Program-made: the position numbers and the translations under genes | Assembly (NCBI GenBank): GCA_034667225.1 | Contig: JAXDKG010000066.1 | Span: 1 to 64,000 of the forward strand | From: DATMER01 sp034667225 | GTDB taxonomy: Bacteria > Acidobacteriota > Thermoanaerobaculia > Multivoradales > UBA5704 | DNA: 64,000 nt | Direction: 5' to 3' | In this document: piece after piece, positions 25,372-34,218 of the stretch | How the letters are laid out: each line of letters starts with the position of its first letter | Position numbering within the stretch: position 1 is the stretch's first letter | The notes under the pieces: generated by a model | The model's input: only the letters and a program-made list of their open reading frames with translations | What the model was told of the DNA's origin: nothing | Database searches by the model: none

Positions 25372-26000
25372 TCCCGGCGAACGAGGAAGGCCCTCGGGGC
25401 TTCAGGGAAAGCGGCCATGGTGAGCCAAGAAGCTTGCCGGATCATTTGGCAAGCTTCCGTGAGACCGGGAAAGCTTTCCGGACGGCCGGGAGACCCTTCC
25501 CGGTGATCCGGCAATCCTTCCGGACGGTCGCGCAAGCTTTCCCCGCAAGCAGGGAAGGTTTCCGGACGATCAGGAGAGCTTTACCTGTGCCGCGGAGACC
25601 TCTCCGGACGATTCGGAGAACCTTCCAGACGATCCGGACAGCTTTCCGGATGGTCGGGAAGGCTTTCCGGACGATCCGGCGAGCTTTCAGAAAGGTCCGG
25701 AGACTCTTCCGGATCATCCGGAACCCTTGCCGGAACGTCCGGATGCCTTTCCGAACCGTCCGGAAAGCTCTCCCTATCGTCCGGAAGACCCTCCGGACCG
25801 TCCGGCGAGCCCTCCGGAACATCCGGAGACCTTTCCGGACCATCCGGAAAGCTTTCCCCATCATCCGGAAGACTCTCCCCAACGTCCGGAAAGGTCTCCC
25901 GCTCGGCCGGAAGGTTTGCCGGACCGTCCGGAAGGCTTGCCCGGTCGCGCGTGAGGGTTACCCGGTCATCGGGCAAGCTGCCGGGATCGCCGGGAAAGAT
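25372..26000. repeat. 21-bp tandem array A (TCCGGA palindromes), about 30 units
   Basis: Divergent tandem units of exactly 21 bp (one 20-bp unit at 25456). Unit borders at 25476 and 25854 are 378 bp apart, exactly 18 units, and the last unit is 25980-26000. The unit core is TTCCGGAC-N-GTCCGGAA, an inverted pair of TCCGGA half-sites, followed by AGCT or CCT. Units differ at several positions but the half-sites are best kept. Because the unit is palindromic and a multiple of three, several frames on both strands stay open; these are not genes. Confidence 0.95.
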
Positions 26001-26114
26001 GACGCGGCCGGCGGCAGGCTCCCCGACGGCGTGGCGCGCGGACAGACAGGCAGAAGGATCAGCCTCAATGTATTCTGAGCCTTCTCCATAGTCATTGCAG
26101 CAAGGCAGCAAGAC

Positions 26115-26745
26115 ATCGGCCGCTTGCCAAAACCTGTTGACGGCTCGCCAAAGTCCATTGCCGGCTGACTTAACGTATCGGCGGCTCGCCTCAAGATATC
26201 GGCGACTCTTCCAAACCTATCGGCCACTCGCCGAAGTCCATCGGCGGCTCCCCATGGAGTATTGGCGACCGCCAATACTCATAGCCGGCTCGGCTCTGCG
26301 TATCGGCGGCTCCCCAAAACCTATCGGCGGCTCGCCAAGCTCATGACCGGCTCACCAATACCTATAGCCGGCACCCCGAAAGCTATCGGCGTCTCTCAAA
26401 AGTCTATCGGCGCTCGCCAAAACCTATCGGCGTCTCTCCGAAGTCTATCGGCGCCGCGCCAAAACTCATCGGCGTCCCGCTACAAGCCATCGGACGCCGC
26501 CGAACCGTTTCGGCGCGCCGCCAAAGTCCATTGCCGCTTCTCCAAAACTCATGGCCGGGTGCCGATGGCTTGTGGGAGCTCGCCAATGGCTTTCGGCGAG
26601 GCGCCGATATCTTGCGGCGGCTCGCCAATGCCTTTCGCCGACTCAGCGAAATCCATTTTCGCGCGGCAATGGGTTTCGCCGGGACGACAAAGCCTCTCGA
26701 GGAGCCGCCAAACGAGCTCCGGGTCGCTCTGATGGTTATCCGGAA
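26115..26745. repeat. 21-bp tandem array B (GGCG/CGCC palindromes), about 30 units
   Basis: A second array with the same 21-bp step (a few 20-bp units) but unrelated sequence: consensus ATCGGCGGCTCGCCAAA then ACCT. The inverted half-sites are GGCG and CGCC around three bases, the same layout as array A. Units grow more divergent towards 26745. It ends about 60 bp before the probable tyrS leader. The 110 bp between arrays A and B contain nothing recognisable. Confidence 0.93.
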
Positions 26746-26805
26746 GCCCTGAAGTGTCCGGCAACGGTCCGAACGCCGTGGCCTGCACGGCAAAAGGAGA
26801 TCGAG

Positions 26806-26946
26806 ATGCTAGATTACCCCTTTCAGTTCGCGTACAGCCCGGGGTGGCTGGGGAAGGAGGCTGGAGTTGAACCTCTTCGAGGAATACCAGTGGCGGGGCA
26901 TGATCTACGACGCGACCGAGAAGGCCGCCGAAGCCCTGGCAAATGA
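26806..26946 (+). CDS. Possible leader peptide overlapping the tyrS start
   Basis: An ATG with a strong ribosome site (AAAGGAGA, about 7 nt upstream) opens a 46-codon frame that overlaps the first 80 bases of tyrS in another frame. It begins MLDYPFQFAYSPGW, with two Tyr, two Phe and a Trp in 14 residues. That is suggestive of an aromatic-residue-sensing leader or of translational coupling to the TTG start of tyrS. It may instead be chance; no attenuator hairpin was identified. Confidence 0.35.
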   Translation: MLDYPFQFAYSPGWLGKEAGVEPLRGIPVAGHDLRRDREGRRSPGK

Positions 26947-28189
26947 AAAACTTACGGCCTATGTCGGCTTCGATCCGACCGCGGCCAGCCTGCATGTCGG
27001 GTCCATGCTGCCCGTGATGTCCCTGGCGCGCCTTCAGCGCTTCGGCCACTCCCCCGTCGCCCTCGTCGGGGGCGGGACGGGCCTCATCGGCGATCCCAGC
27101 GGCAAGACCCAGGAGCGGCAGCTCCTCACCAAGGAGAAGATCGAGGAGAACCTCCAGGGGATCAAGTCCCAGCTCCTCCCCTTCCTCGACTTCGAGGCTA
27201 AGGGCAATCCGGCGCAGATCGTCAACAACGCCGATTGGCTGACCACGATCACTTTCACCGACTTCCTCCGCGACGTCGGCAAGTTCTTCACCATCAACAG
27301 CATGCTGGCCAAGGAGTCGGTCAGGAGGCGGCTGGAGGAGTCCGGGCTTTCCTTCACCGAGTTCAGCTACATGCTCCTCCAGGCCTACGACTACCTGGTC
27401 CTCTACGACCGCTTCGGCTGCAAGCTCCAGATGGGCGGCAGCGATCAATGGGGCAACATCACGGCCGGCATCGACCTCATCGAGCGCCTGCGGTCGGACG
27501 AGAATTGGCAGCCCTCCAGGCCGGGCGAGAGGAAGCCGCCGCTCGCTCATGGCATCGTCTTCCCCCTGGTGACCACGGCCGCGGGGACCAAGTTCGGCAA
27601 GACCGAGGCCGGGACGGTCTGGCTCGATCCGAAGCTGACTTCCCCTTTCCGCTTCTACCAGTTCTGGCTCAACACCGACGACCGGGACGTGGACAAGTAC
27701 CTGAAGTTCTTCACCTGGCTGTCGCGGGAGGAGATCGAGGGGCTGGCCCGTTCGCGCGAGGCCGATCCGGGAAAGCGCGAGTCGCAGATCCGGCTGGCGC
27801 GCGAGATCACGCGGACCCTGCACGGCGAGACCGCCTTCGCCGCGGCCGAGCGCGCCTCGGCCATCCTCTTCGGCGAGGAAATCACCGGCCTGGAGCCCGG
27901 GGAGGTGGAGGACATCTTTGCCGACGTGCCTTCCAGCGAGGTCTCCAAGGACCGCCTGGAGGGAGCCGGCTTGCCGGTCGTCGATCTCCTCGTCGAGGCC
28001 GGCCTGGTGCCGTCCAAGGGGGAAGCGCGCCGCGCCATCACGGCGGGCGGCATTTATCTCAACAATCAACGCTCGGCTGACGAGAAGCGGATGGTGACCC
28101 TGCATGACGCCATCGGCGGCCGTTTCCTGGTTTTCCGCAAGGGCCGCAAGACCTATCACCTGGTTCGGTTGATGGGCGGAGGAGATTGA
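26867..28189 (+). CDS. tyrS: Tyrosyl-tRNA synthetase (TyrRS, bacterial TyrS type)
   Basis: A 440-residue class I synthetase that charges tRNA-Tyr. YVGFDPTAASLHVGS carries the HIGH-type motif (HVGS), GGSDQWGNITAG binds tyrosine/ATP, and KFGKTEAG is the KMSKS-equivalent loop. The last 70 residues form an S4 RNA-binding domain (VVDLLVEAGLVPSKGEARRAI). The start is a TTG preceded by AAGGAGG at 6 nt spacing; the product from there aligns with the usual TyrS N-terminus. A short frame with its own ribosome site overlaps this start. The gene reads away from the 21-bp arrays. Confidence 0.95.
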   Translation: MNLFEEYQWRGMIYDATEKAAEALANEKLTAYVGFDPTAASLHVGSMLPVMSLARLQRFGHSPVALVGGGTGLIGDPSGKTQERQLLTKEKIEENLQGIKSQLLPFLDFEAKGNPAQIVNNADWLTTITFTDFLRDVGKFFTINSMLAKESVRRRLEESGLSFTEFSYMLLQAYDYLVLYDRFGCKLQMGGSDQWGNITAGIDLIERLRSDENWQPSRPGERKPPLAHGIVFPLVTTAAGTKFGKTEAGTVWLDPKLTSPFRFYQFWLNTDDRDVDKYLKFFTWLSREEIEGLARSREADPGKRESQIRLAREITRTLHGETAFAAAERASAILFGEEITGLEPGEVEDIFADVPSSEVSKDRLEGAGLPVVDLLVEAGLVPSKGEARRAITAGGIYLNNQRSADEKRMVTLHDAIGGRFLVFRKGRKTYHLVRLMGGGD

Positions 28190-28194
28190 GGGTG

Positions 28195-29430
28195 ATGGAC
28201 GGAGCGCAGGACGAAACGCTGGACGGAGATGGCTATCGGCGGTACCAGGAGCTCTTCGACAGCGAGCCTGCCGAGGTGGTGACCTGGCAGGACGGCGAGA
28301 CCGGCGCCGAGGGCTGGCTGGTGATCAATTCCCTCCGCGGCGGTGCCGCCGGCGGCGGCACGCGGATGAGGGCCGGCGCCACCCGCGAGGAGGCGGTCTT
28401 TCTCGCGAAGACCATGGAGATCAAGTTCGGCGTAGCCGGCCCGCAGATCGGCGGGGCCAAGTCGGTCCTCAACTTCGACCGGGCCGATCCGCGCAAGCGC
28501 GAGGTCCTCAAGCGGTGGTTCCGGCACATCGGCGACCATCTGAAGACGTGCTACGGCACCGGAGGGGACCAGAACGTCCATGAGGACGAGGTCATTTCCC
28601 TCACCCGGGAGGCGATCGGCCTGGAGCATCCGCAGGAAGGAGTCCTGCGCGGGCACTACGCGCCGGACGAGCGCGGCTTCCAACGGATCCTGAAGCAGCT
28701 CCAGGGAGTCCAACTCCCGGTCCTGCTTCCCGGCGTCCCGGACCCTCTCGCCCTGTCGAAGCTGGTCACCGGGTACGGAGTGGCCAAAGCCGTGGAGACT
28801 TATTTCGAGCTCACGGGCGGCTCCGTGGCCGGGAAGCGCATCCTGGTGGAAGGCTTCGGCGACGTCGGCGGACCTTCCGCCTACTATCTTCACAAAGCGG
28901 GAGCCAAAGTCGTAGGAATCATCAGCCGACCGGCGGGACAGAAGGAATTCCGCTGGAGCATCGACTCCGAAGGCTTGGACATCGAGGACCTGCTGGCACG
29001 GCGGGTGGACACCGATCTGCCCGAGGGGGTGGAAAGCGAGGATGCGACGCCTTTCTGGCAGACCGAGGCGGATGTGTTCATCCCTGCGGCAAGCTCGTTC
29101 CTCGTGACTCACGAAAGGCTCGAATGGCTGCGGCAGGCGGGGGTTAGACTGATCGGTTGCGGCGCCAACACGCCTTTCAACGATCACATGGGCGAGGTGG
29201 GCGTGCAGAAAGCGGCTGACGCGAGCTTCGCAATCATCCCCGACTTCATCGCCAACTGCGGGATGGCAAGGGTTTTCGCCTATCTCATGGAGGACGGCGT
29301 CGAGGTGAGCGAGGCGGCGATCCAGGCCGATGTCGAGCGCCGCATCCGGGAAGCCGTCGCGAAGCTGCTCGATGGCCACACCGGTACCACCGGACTGCTC
29401 AACCGCGCCTTTTCGATTTTCCTGCCTTAG
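28195..29430 (+). CDS. Glu/Leu/Phe/Val-type amino acid dehydrogenase
   Basis: About 411 residues. The N-terminal dimerisation/substrate domain shows INSLRGGAAGGGTRMRAG and KFGVAGPQIGGAKSV, with the catalytic Lys region; the NAD(P)-binding domain shows VEGFGDVGGPSAYYLHKAG. It oxidatively deaminates an amino acid (glutamate, leucine, valine or phenylalanine class) or runs in reverse; specificity is not clear, and the protein is more divergent than GdhA. GTG at 28192 or ATG at 28195 is the likely start, after GGAGGAG; the gene follows tyrS directly and is probably co-transcribed. Confidence 0.82.
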   Translation: MDGAQDETLDGDGYRRYQELFDSEPAEVVTWQDGETGAEGWLVINSLRGGAAGGGTRMRAGATREEAVFLAKTMEIKFGVAGPQIGGAKSVLNFDRADPRKREVLKRWFRHIGDHLKTCYGTGGDQNVHEDEVISLTREAIGLEHPQEGVLRGHYAPDERGFQRILKQLQGVQLPVLLPGVPDPLALSKLVTGYGVAKAVETYFELTGGSVAGKRILVEGFGDVGGPSAYYLHKAGAKVVGIISRPAGQKEFRWSIDSEGLDIEDLLARRVDTDLPEGVESEDATPFWQTEADVFIPAASSFLVTHERLEWLRQAGVRLIGCGANTPFNDHMGEVGVQKAADASFAIIPDFIANCGMARVFAYLMEDGVEVSEAAIQADVERRIREAVAKLLDGHTGTTGLLNRAFSIFLP

Positions 29431-29438
29431 GGGTCCCC

Positions 29439-29556
29439 CCCTCACTGTAGAGACGCCCCGTGGGGCGTCTCCTCTGAAAACCGCGAACTGGCTGTGGCCT
29501 CTGGAAGAATGTCGCCGCTTCTGAGACGCCCCACGGGGCGTCTCTACGGTGAGGGG
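29439..29556. repeat. MITE-like inverted repeat with hairpin arms
   Basis: Two arms of about 34 bp (29439-29472 and 29523-29556) are near-perfect inverted copies around a 50-bp centre. Each arm itself contains the palindrome AGACGCCCCGTGGGGCGTCT and an outer CCTCAC(T/C)GTAG flank. This double-hairpin layout resembles non-autonomous miniature repeats. A further GC-rich hairpin (about 29562-29580) follows before the proC stop. No target duplication was identified. Confidence 0.8.
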
Positions 29557-29582
29557 AGAACGGGAGGGGGCGAGCCCCTCCC

Positions 29583-30452
29583 CTACTTCTCGGATTCCCT
29601 CTCGGCCGCTGCCTCGCGCATCTGCTCGTCGAGCTGGTTGCCCAGCTCCAGGGTGCGCCGCAGGGCCGCGTCGATGGCATCCGTCAGAATCGCGGAGAAG
29701 CGCCCCTGGTGCAGGATGTGGAGGGCGCGCGAGGTGGTGCCTCCCGGGGAGGTCACGCTGTCGATCAGCTCGGCCGTGTGACGGTCCGAGGCCAGGATCA
29801 TCTCGGCCGTGCCAATAATCGTTTCCAATACGGATTGCCGCGCCAGCGGGCGCGGCTCGCCGATGAAGTTGGCCGCATCCTCCAGCGATTTGACGAAGTG
29901 GGCGATGATCGCCGGCCCGGTGCCGTTGACGGCCGTGGCGCGGTCCACGTCGCGTTCGTCGGAGACGTAGATCTCCTTGCCCATGGTGCGCAGGATGCTC
30001 CGCACCTCCTCCCGCGCTTCGGGACGGACTTCATTGGTGGCGGTCCAGACGGTCATTCCGCGCCGGATGCGGCAGGGAAGGTTCGGCATGCAGCGGACGA
30101 TGGCCGGATGCCTCAGCGCGCTCCCGATCACCTTCATCCGCGCCCCGGCGATGATGGACAGCACCAGGTGCCCCTCCCGGATACCCCTGGCGATCTCCGG
30201 CAGCACCTTAGACAGAGTCTGCGGCTTGACGGAGAGGACCACGAGGTCCGCGTTCGCCACCGCTTCCAGGTTGTCGGTCGAGGCGTGGATGCCGTAGGCC
30301 TCCCGGAGTTGCAGTGCCCGCTCTTCGCGCGGACCGGAGGCCCAGATCCTGTCCGGCTCGGTCGCGCCCTGGCTCAGCAGGCCGCTGATCATCACTTCCG
30401 CCATGACTCCGGAGCCCACGAAGGCAATCCGGGACGAACGCAAATCGGTCAT
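29583..30452 (-). CDS. proC: Pyrroline-5-carboxylate reductase
   Basis: A 289-residue NAD(P)H-dependent P5C reductase, the last step of proline synthesis. The N-terminal Rossmann loop is AFVGSGVMAEVMISGLL, SVKPQ lies at the end of the cofactor domain, and the C-terminal dimerisation domain carries the ProC signature VTSPGGTTSRAL. Length is normal (about 270-290). A GAGAGGA ribosome site supports the start. Its 3' end lies next to the MITE-like repeat, which may terminate both this gene and the convergent dehydrogenase. Confidence 0.93.
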   Translation of the reverse strand: MTDLRSSRIAFVGSGVMAEVMISGLLSQGATEPDRIWASGPREERALQLREAYGIHASTDNLEAVANADLVVLSVKPQTLSKVLPEIARGIREGHLVLSIIAGARMKVIGSALRHPAIVRCMPNLPCRIRRGMTVWTATNEVRPEAREEVRSILRTMGKEIYVSDERDVDRATAVNGTGPAIIAHFVKSLEDAANFIGEPRPLARQSVLETIIGTAEMILASDRHTAELIDSVTSPGGTTSRALHILHQGRFSAILTDAIDAALRRTLELGNQLDEQMREAAAERESEK

Positions 30453-30466
30453 AAGATCCTCTCTCC

Positions 30467-31147
30467 CTACTCAGTCACTCCGCAGCCGATCTCGTCCACC
30501 TCGGACCAGAGACCCCGGCCGTTGCGGTCCCGCACCTTGAATGAGATCCGCTGGCCCGGCGCGCAGGTCACCGCTTGGGACCAGGGGCCTTCGGACGGCT
30601 TCTCGGCGCCCTGTTGCCAGCCCTCTCCGTTGACGCCCCAGAACGGGAGGTAGCCGGGCCTCCCCAGGCGCGCCGAGGCCGCGCAGATGCCGCTGCACTG
30701 CGGGGTTTCGCCGCCGCCGCATTCCCACTGGCAGTCGGCGATCTCGGCACTGGGGGCGCAGGAGATCTGGAACGGACGGGGTGTGGCCGAGCCCTGCGCC
30801 ACACAATGGATCAGCCGCGGGCCGTCCCGGACCGAGGGGTAGGCACTGACACGGAACTCATAATGGCCGCAGCTCTTGTCGATGAGACCGAGTTGGGGAA
30901 AGCCCCAGGACCCGGAGGTACCGCTGCGGGATTCCATGGGTCCGCGGCCGTTGTTGATCCGGAAATCCAGCAGAACGCCGACGGCGCCTCCGCCAGCCTG
31001 CCAGGTGCCCTTGACGTCGATGGAGTCCTCCCCCACCTTCAGGTCGGTGATCGTCACCGAGACGGTGGCAGCCGAGCAGAGATCGTCCGCCGCCAGGGCC
31101 GGCGCGGCGGCCATGCAGCCGAAGAATATCCACGTCCAGAGCTTCAT
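30467..31147 (-). CDS. Hypothetical secreted cysteine-rich protein
   Basis: A 226-residue protein with a signal peptide (MKLWTWIFFGCMAAAPALAA). About a dozen cysteines are spread through the mature chain (for example ADCQWECGG, QCSGICAAS and IGCGVTE), pointing to several disulfides. No domain recognised. A ribosome site AGGAG precedes the ATG. It lies between the DsrE-like gene and proC on the same strand. Confidence 0.68.
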   Translation of the reverse strand: MKLWTWIFFGCMAAAPALAADDLCSAATVSVTITDLKVGEDSIDVKGTWQAGGGAVGVLLDFRINNGRGPMESRSGTSGSWGFPQLGLIDKSCGHYEFRVSAYPSVRDGPRLIHCVAQGSATPRPFQISCAPSAEIADCQWECGGGETPQCSGICAASARLGRPGYLPFWGVNGEGWQQGAEKPSEGPWSQAVTCAPGQRISFKVRDRNGRGLWSEVDEIGCGVTE

Positions 31148-31156
31148 CTGTGACTC

Positions 31157-31549
31157 CTATAGCGTGACAACTCGTACAGTCTCGCGGATCATTCGCGAGA
31201 AGCTCTGCCATCCCAGCAAGGCGTCCACCGAAGCCTGGACCCTGGCGAGGTCGAGCCCGAGCAGGTGGGCGGTGGCGCTGCAGGCATAGACCCGGATGAG
31301 GCCATCCTCGCGCCCGGGCGCCAGCATTTGGGAGAGCGGCGGCATGTCGAGAGCCTCCAGCCGCTCGGCCGAAAGCGGCGGCTGCGGGTCGAGCACATCC
31401 CACCGTCCTCCCGACCAAGCCTCCAGTGCGCCGAAGAACAGTGCCAGGTCAACCCGGTCCCCGCCCGCCGCGGCGCTGGCAGCGAGCGACGAGATCTGGA
31501 ACCGCATGTCCCAGGTGCCGCCGTGGGCGAGGATGAGGAGGTCGGCCAT
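31157..31549 (-). CDS. DsrE/F-like family protein
   Basis: A 130-residue protein resembling the DsrE/DsrF sulfur-relay fold: LLILAHGGTWDMRFQ at the N-terminus, LALFFGALEAW in the middle and VYACSATAHLLGLDL with a single conserved-position Cys near residue 90. The Cys could carry a persulfide as in DsrE/TusD, but many family members are uncharacterised. It starts 9-10 bp upstream of the secreted Cys-rich gene, so both may share a transcript. Confidence 0.6.
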   Translation of the reverse strand: MADLLILAHGGTWDMRFQISSLAASAAAGGDRVDLALFFGALEAWSGGRWDVLDPQPPLSAERLEALDMPPLSQMLAPGREDGLIRVYACSATAHLLGLDLARVQASVDALLGWQSFSRMIRETVRVVTL

Positions 31550-31692
31550 ACGGCGGAAGACTACCAGGAAGATCTCTCCAGCGCCCCCTTATATTGCTGA
31601 AACGCAATGCACTAATCAGCCATACTGAGACAGACACGCTTCACACGGCCGGATCGTGGGCTGGTGGAGCAAGGACCGAAAGGAGAGGAGCG

Positions 31693-33108
31693 ATGCACAC
31701 TCGGAGTAACGTTGTCGCGTTAGTGACCCTCTGCTCCCTGTTCGCGACCGCTTGGCTGCTCCCGGAGGCAGCAGCATCCGAGAGGGCTCGCGAGCCTGTG
31801 CGGCCGCTCGCCGAAATGGTGCTCGATGCAAGCCGTATCGACTGGCAGCCAGTTGGCGACTACGAGCACCTCGTCCTTACGGTTGCCGGCCCCAAGGGCT
31901 TATGGCTCCGCAAGGAGCTCGAGGCCGGCCAGCCGGCCTCCCTGAGCCTATTCGACCAGGACGGGCAACGTTTCCCGGATGGGGCCTACACCTACGAGCT
32001 TCGGCCGGCTGCAGGGCTGGTGCAATCGGGTCACTTCTCGATCAAAAACGGGAGCTTCGTCACGGCGGCAGCGAAACCACCCCTTCGCAATGTCACGGCA
32101 AACCTCACCGACGACGATTTGATCATCCAGGGTTACGCCTGCATCGGCGAGTCATGCACCACCACTGATAACGACTTTCCCGTGCTCAAGCTCAAGGGAC
32201 AAAACCCCAACATCCTCTTTGACGACATCGAGCCTCCTCCCTCCCTCCTCAGCAGCTCGTTCAACGACTGGGGGATATCCATCAATGCCTCCGACGTAGC
32301 CAAATTCTCCATCGTCGACGTCGACGGCGGTGTGACGCCGTTCTCGATCCTGGGCGGGGCTCCGGCCGACTCTCTCTTCATCAGTGGCAACGGCGACGTA
32401 GGCATTGGGACAGCGACTCCCGCCGAAAAGCTGCACATCGTCGAGAACGTGGATGCAAACACTATCGGCCTTATAGAAAACACGAACGCCGGCACTAGCG
32501 CTGCGGGCGCTTTCCGCGCGAAGTCCGACACCGCCCAAGTGAGCTTCCAGGCTCACGGCAGCGGCAGAACCCTTACACGTTTCGGCCAGAACCTCGGGGG
32601 CTGGTCCGAGTTCCTGCAAGTCAGCGGCAACGGTTTCGCCATCGGGACGCTGGGGGCGACGCCCCTCCTCCTGGGGACAAACAACACCAACCGTGTGCAG
32701 ATCACGGCAGCAGGAAGCGTCGGGGTCGGAACGACCAGCCCGGCCTCCCGGTTCCACGTGAACGGCGGCGACATCCGTGTATCAGGCGGCTCCTTCATCG
32801 ACGACGGAACGACCCTCAACGTCCCGGACTTCGTCTTTGAGCCCGACTATCGATTGATGCCTTTGGACGAGCTGAGGAAGTTCGTGGCGCAGGAGAAGCA
32901 TCTCCCGAACGTCCCGAGCGCGAACGACGTCAAGAAGGAAGGCCTCAACCTCAGCCAAGTCCAGATGCAGTTGCTGGAGAAGCTCGAGGAGCTGACCCTC
33001 TACACGCTGAAGCAGGACGAACAGTTCAAGGCTCTGCAGAGTGAAAACGCCAAGCTGAACGCCCGCCTGCAAGCACTGGAGCAGGCAAGCGCGACCGAGC
33101 AGCAGTAG
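31693..33108 (+). CDS. Secreted tail-fibre-like protein with C-terminal coiled coil
   Basis: About 471 residues from the ATG at 31693 (ribosome site AAGGAGAGGAG). A signal peptide (residues about 1-28) is followed by a beta-rich region (to about 230), then repeats of the V-G-I-G-T-x-T/S-P-A type (VGIGTATPAEKLHIVE; VGVGTTSPASRFHVNG) seen in phage tail-spike and Bacteroidetes-like surface proteins. The end has LMPLDELRKFVAQEKHLPNV and a long coiled coil (about 410-465). It is probably a trimeric surface fibre or adhesin. No phage genes lie nearby. Confidence 0.65.
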   Translation: MHTRSNVVALVTLCSLFATAWLLPEAAASERAREPVRPLAEMVLDASRIDWQPVGDYEHLVLTVAGPKGLWLRKELEAGQPASLSLFDQDGQRFPDGAYTYELRPAAGLVQSGHFSIKNGSFVTAAAKPPLRNVTANLTDDDLIIQGYACIGESCTTTDNDFPVLKLKGQNPNILFDDIEPPPSLLSSSFNDWGISINASDVAKFSIVDVDGGVTPFSILGGAPADSLFISGNGDVGIGTATPAEKLHIVENVDANTIGLIENTNAGTSAAGAFRAKSDTAQVSFQAHGSGRTLTRFGQNLGGWSEFLQVSGNGFAIGTLGATPLLLGTNNTNRVQITAAGSVGVGTTSPASRFHVNGGDIRVSGGSFIDDGTTLNVPDFVFEPDYRLMPLDELRKFVAQEKHLPNVPSANDVKKEGLNLSQVQMQLLEKLEELTLYTLKQDEQFKALQSENAKLNARLQALEQASATEQQ

Positions 33109-33112
33109 GCTC

Positions 33113-33148
33113 AAAAAAAGAAGCGGCCGGCGAGTCGCCGGCCGCTTC
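33113..33148 (-). terminator. Rho-independent terminator of korAB
   Basis: A 29-base perfect hairpin (33120-33148, 13-bp arms GAAGCGGCCGGCG and its complement around a 3-base loop) is followed on the minus strand by seven T (33113-33119). It lies 24 bp past the korB stop. The convergent plus-strand gene has the hairpin but no T run. Confidence 0.9.
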
Positions 33149-33171
33149 AACTTCCAGGGGAGATTCCTCCC

Positions 33172-34201
<1,030 letters not shown>

Positions 34202-34218
<17 letters not shown>

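Noticed and set aside
25434..26111. Long open frames on both strands with heptad repeats (F-R-T-I-R-K-A like)
   Set aside because: They follow from the 21-bp palindromic repeat, are open in several frames at once, lack ribosome sites and resemble no protein family.
26095..26793. Open frames across array B and into the tyrS leader
   Set aside because: Same reason: repeat-derived translation without any domain; only the short leader with a ribosome site near tyrS was kept, at low confidence.
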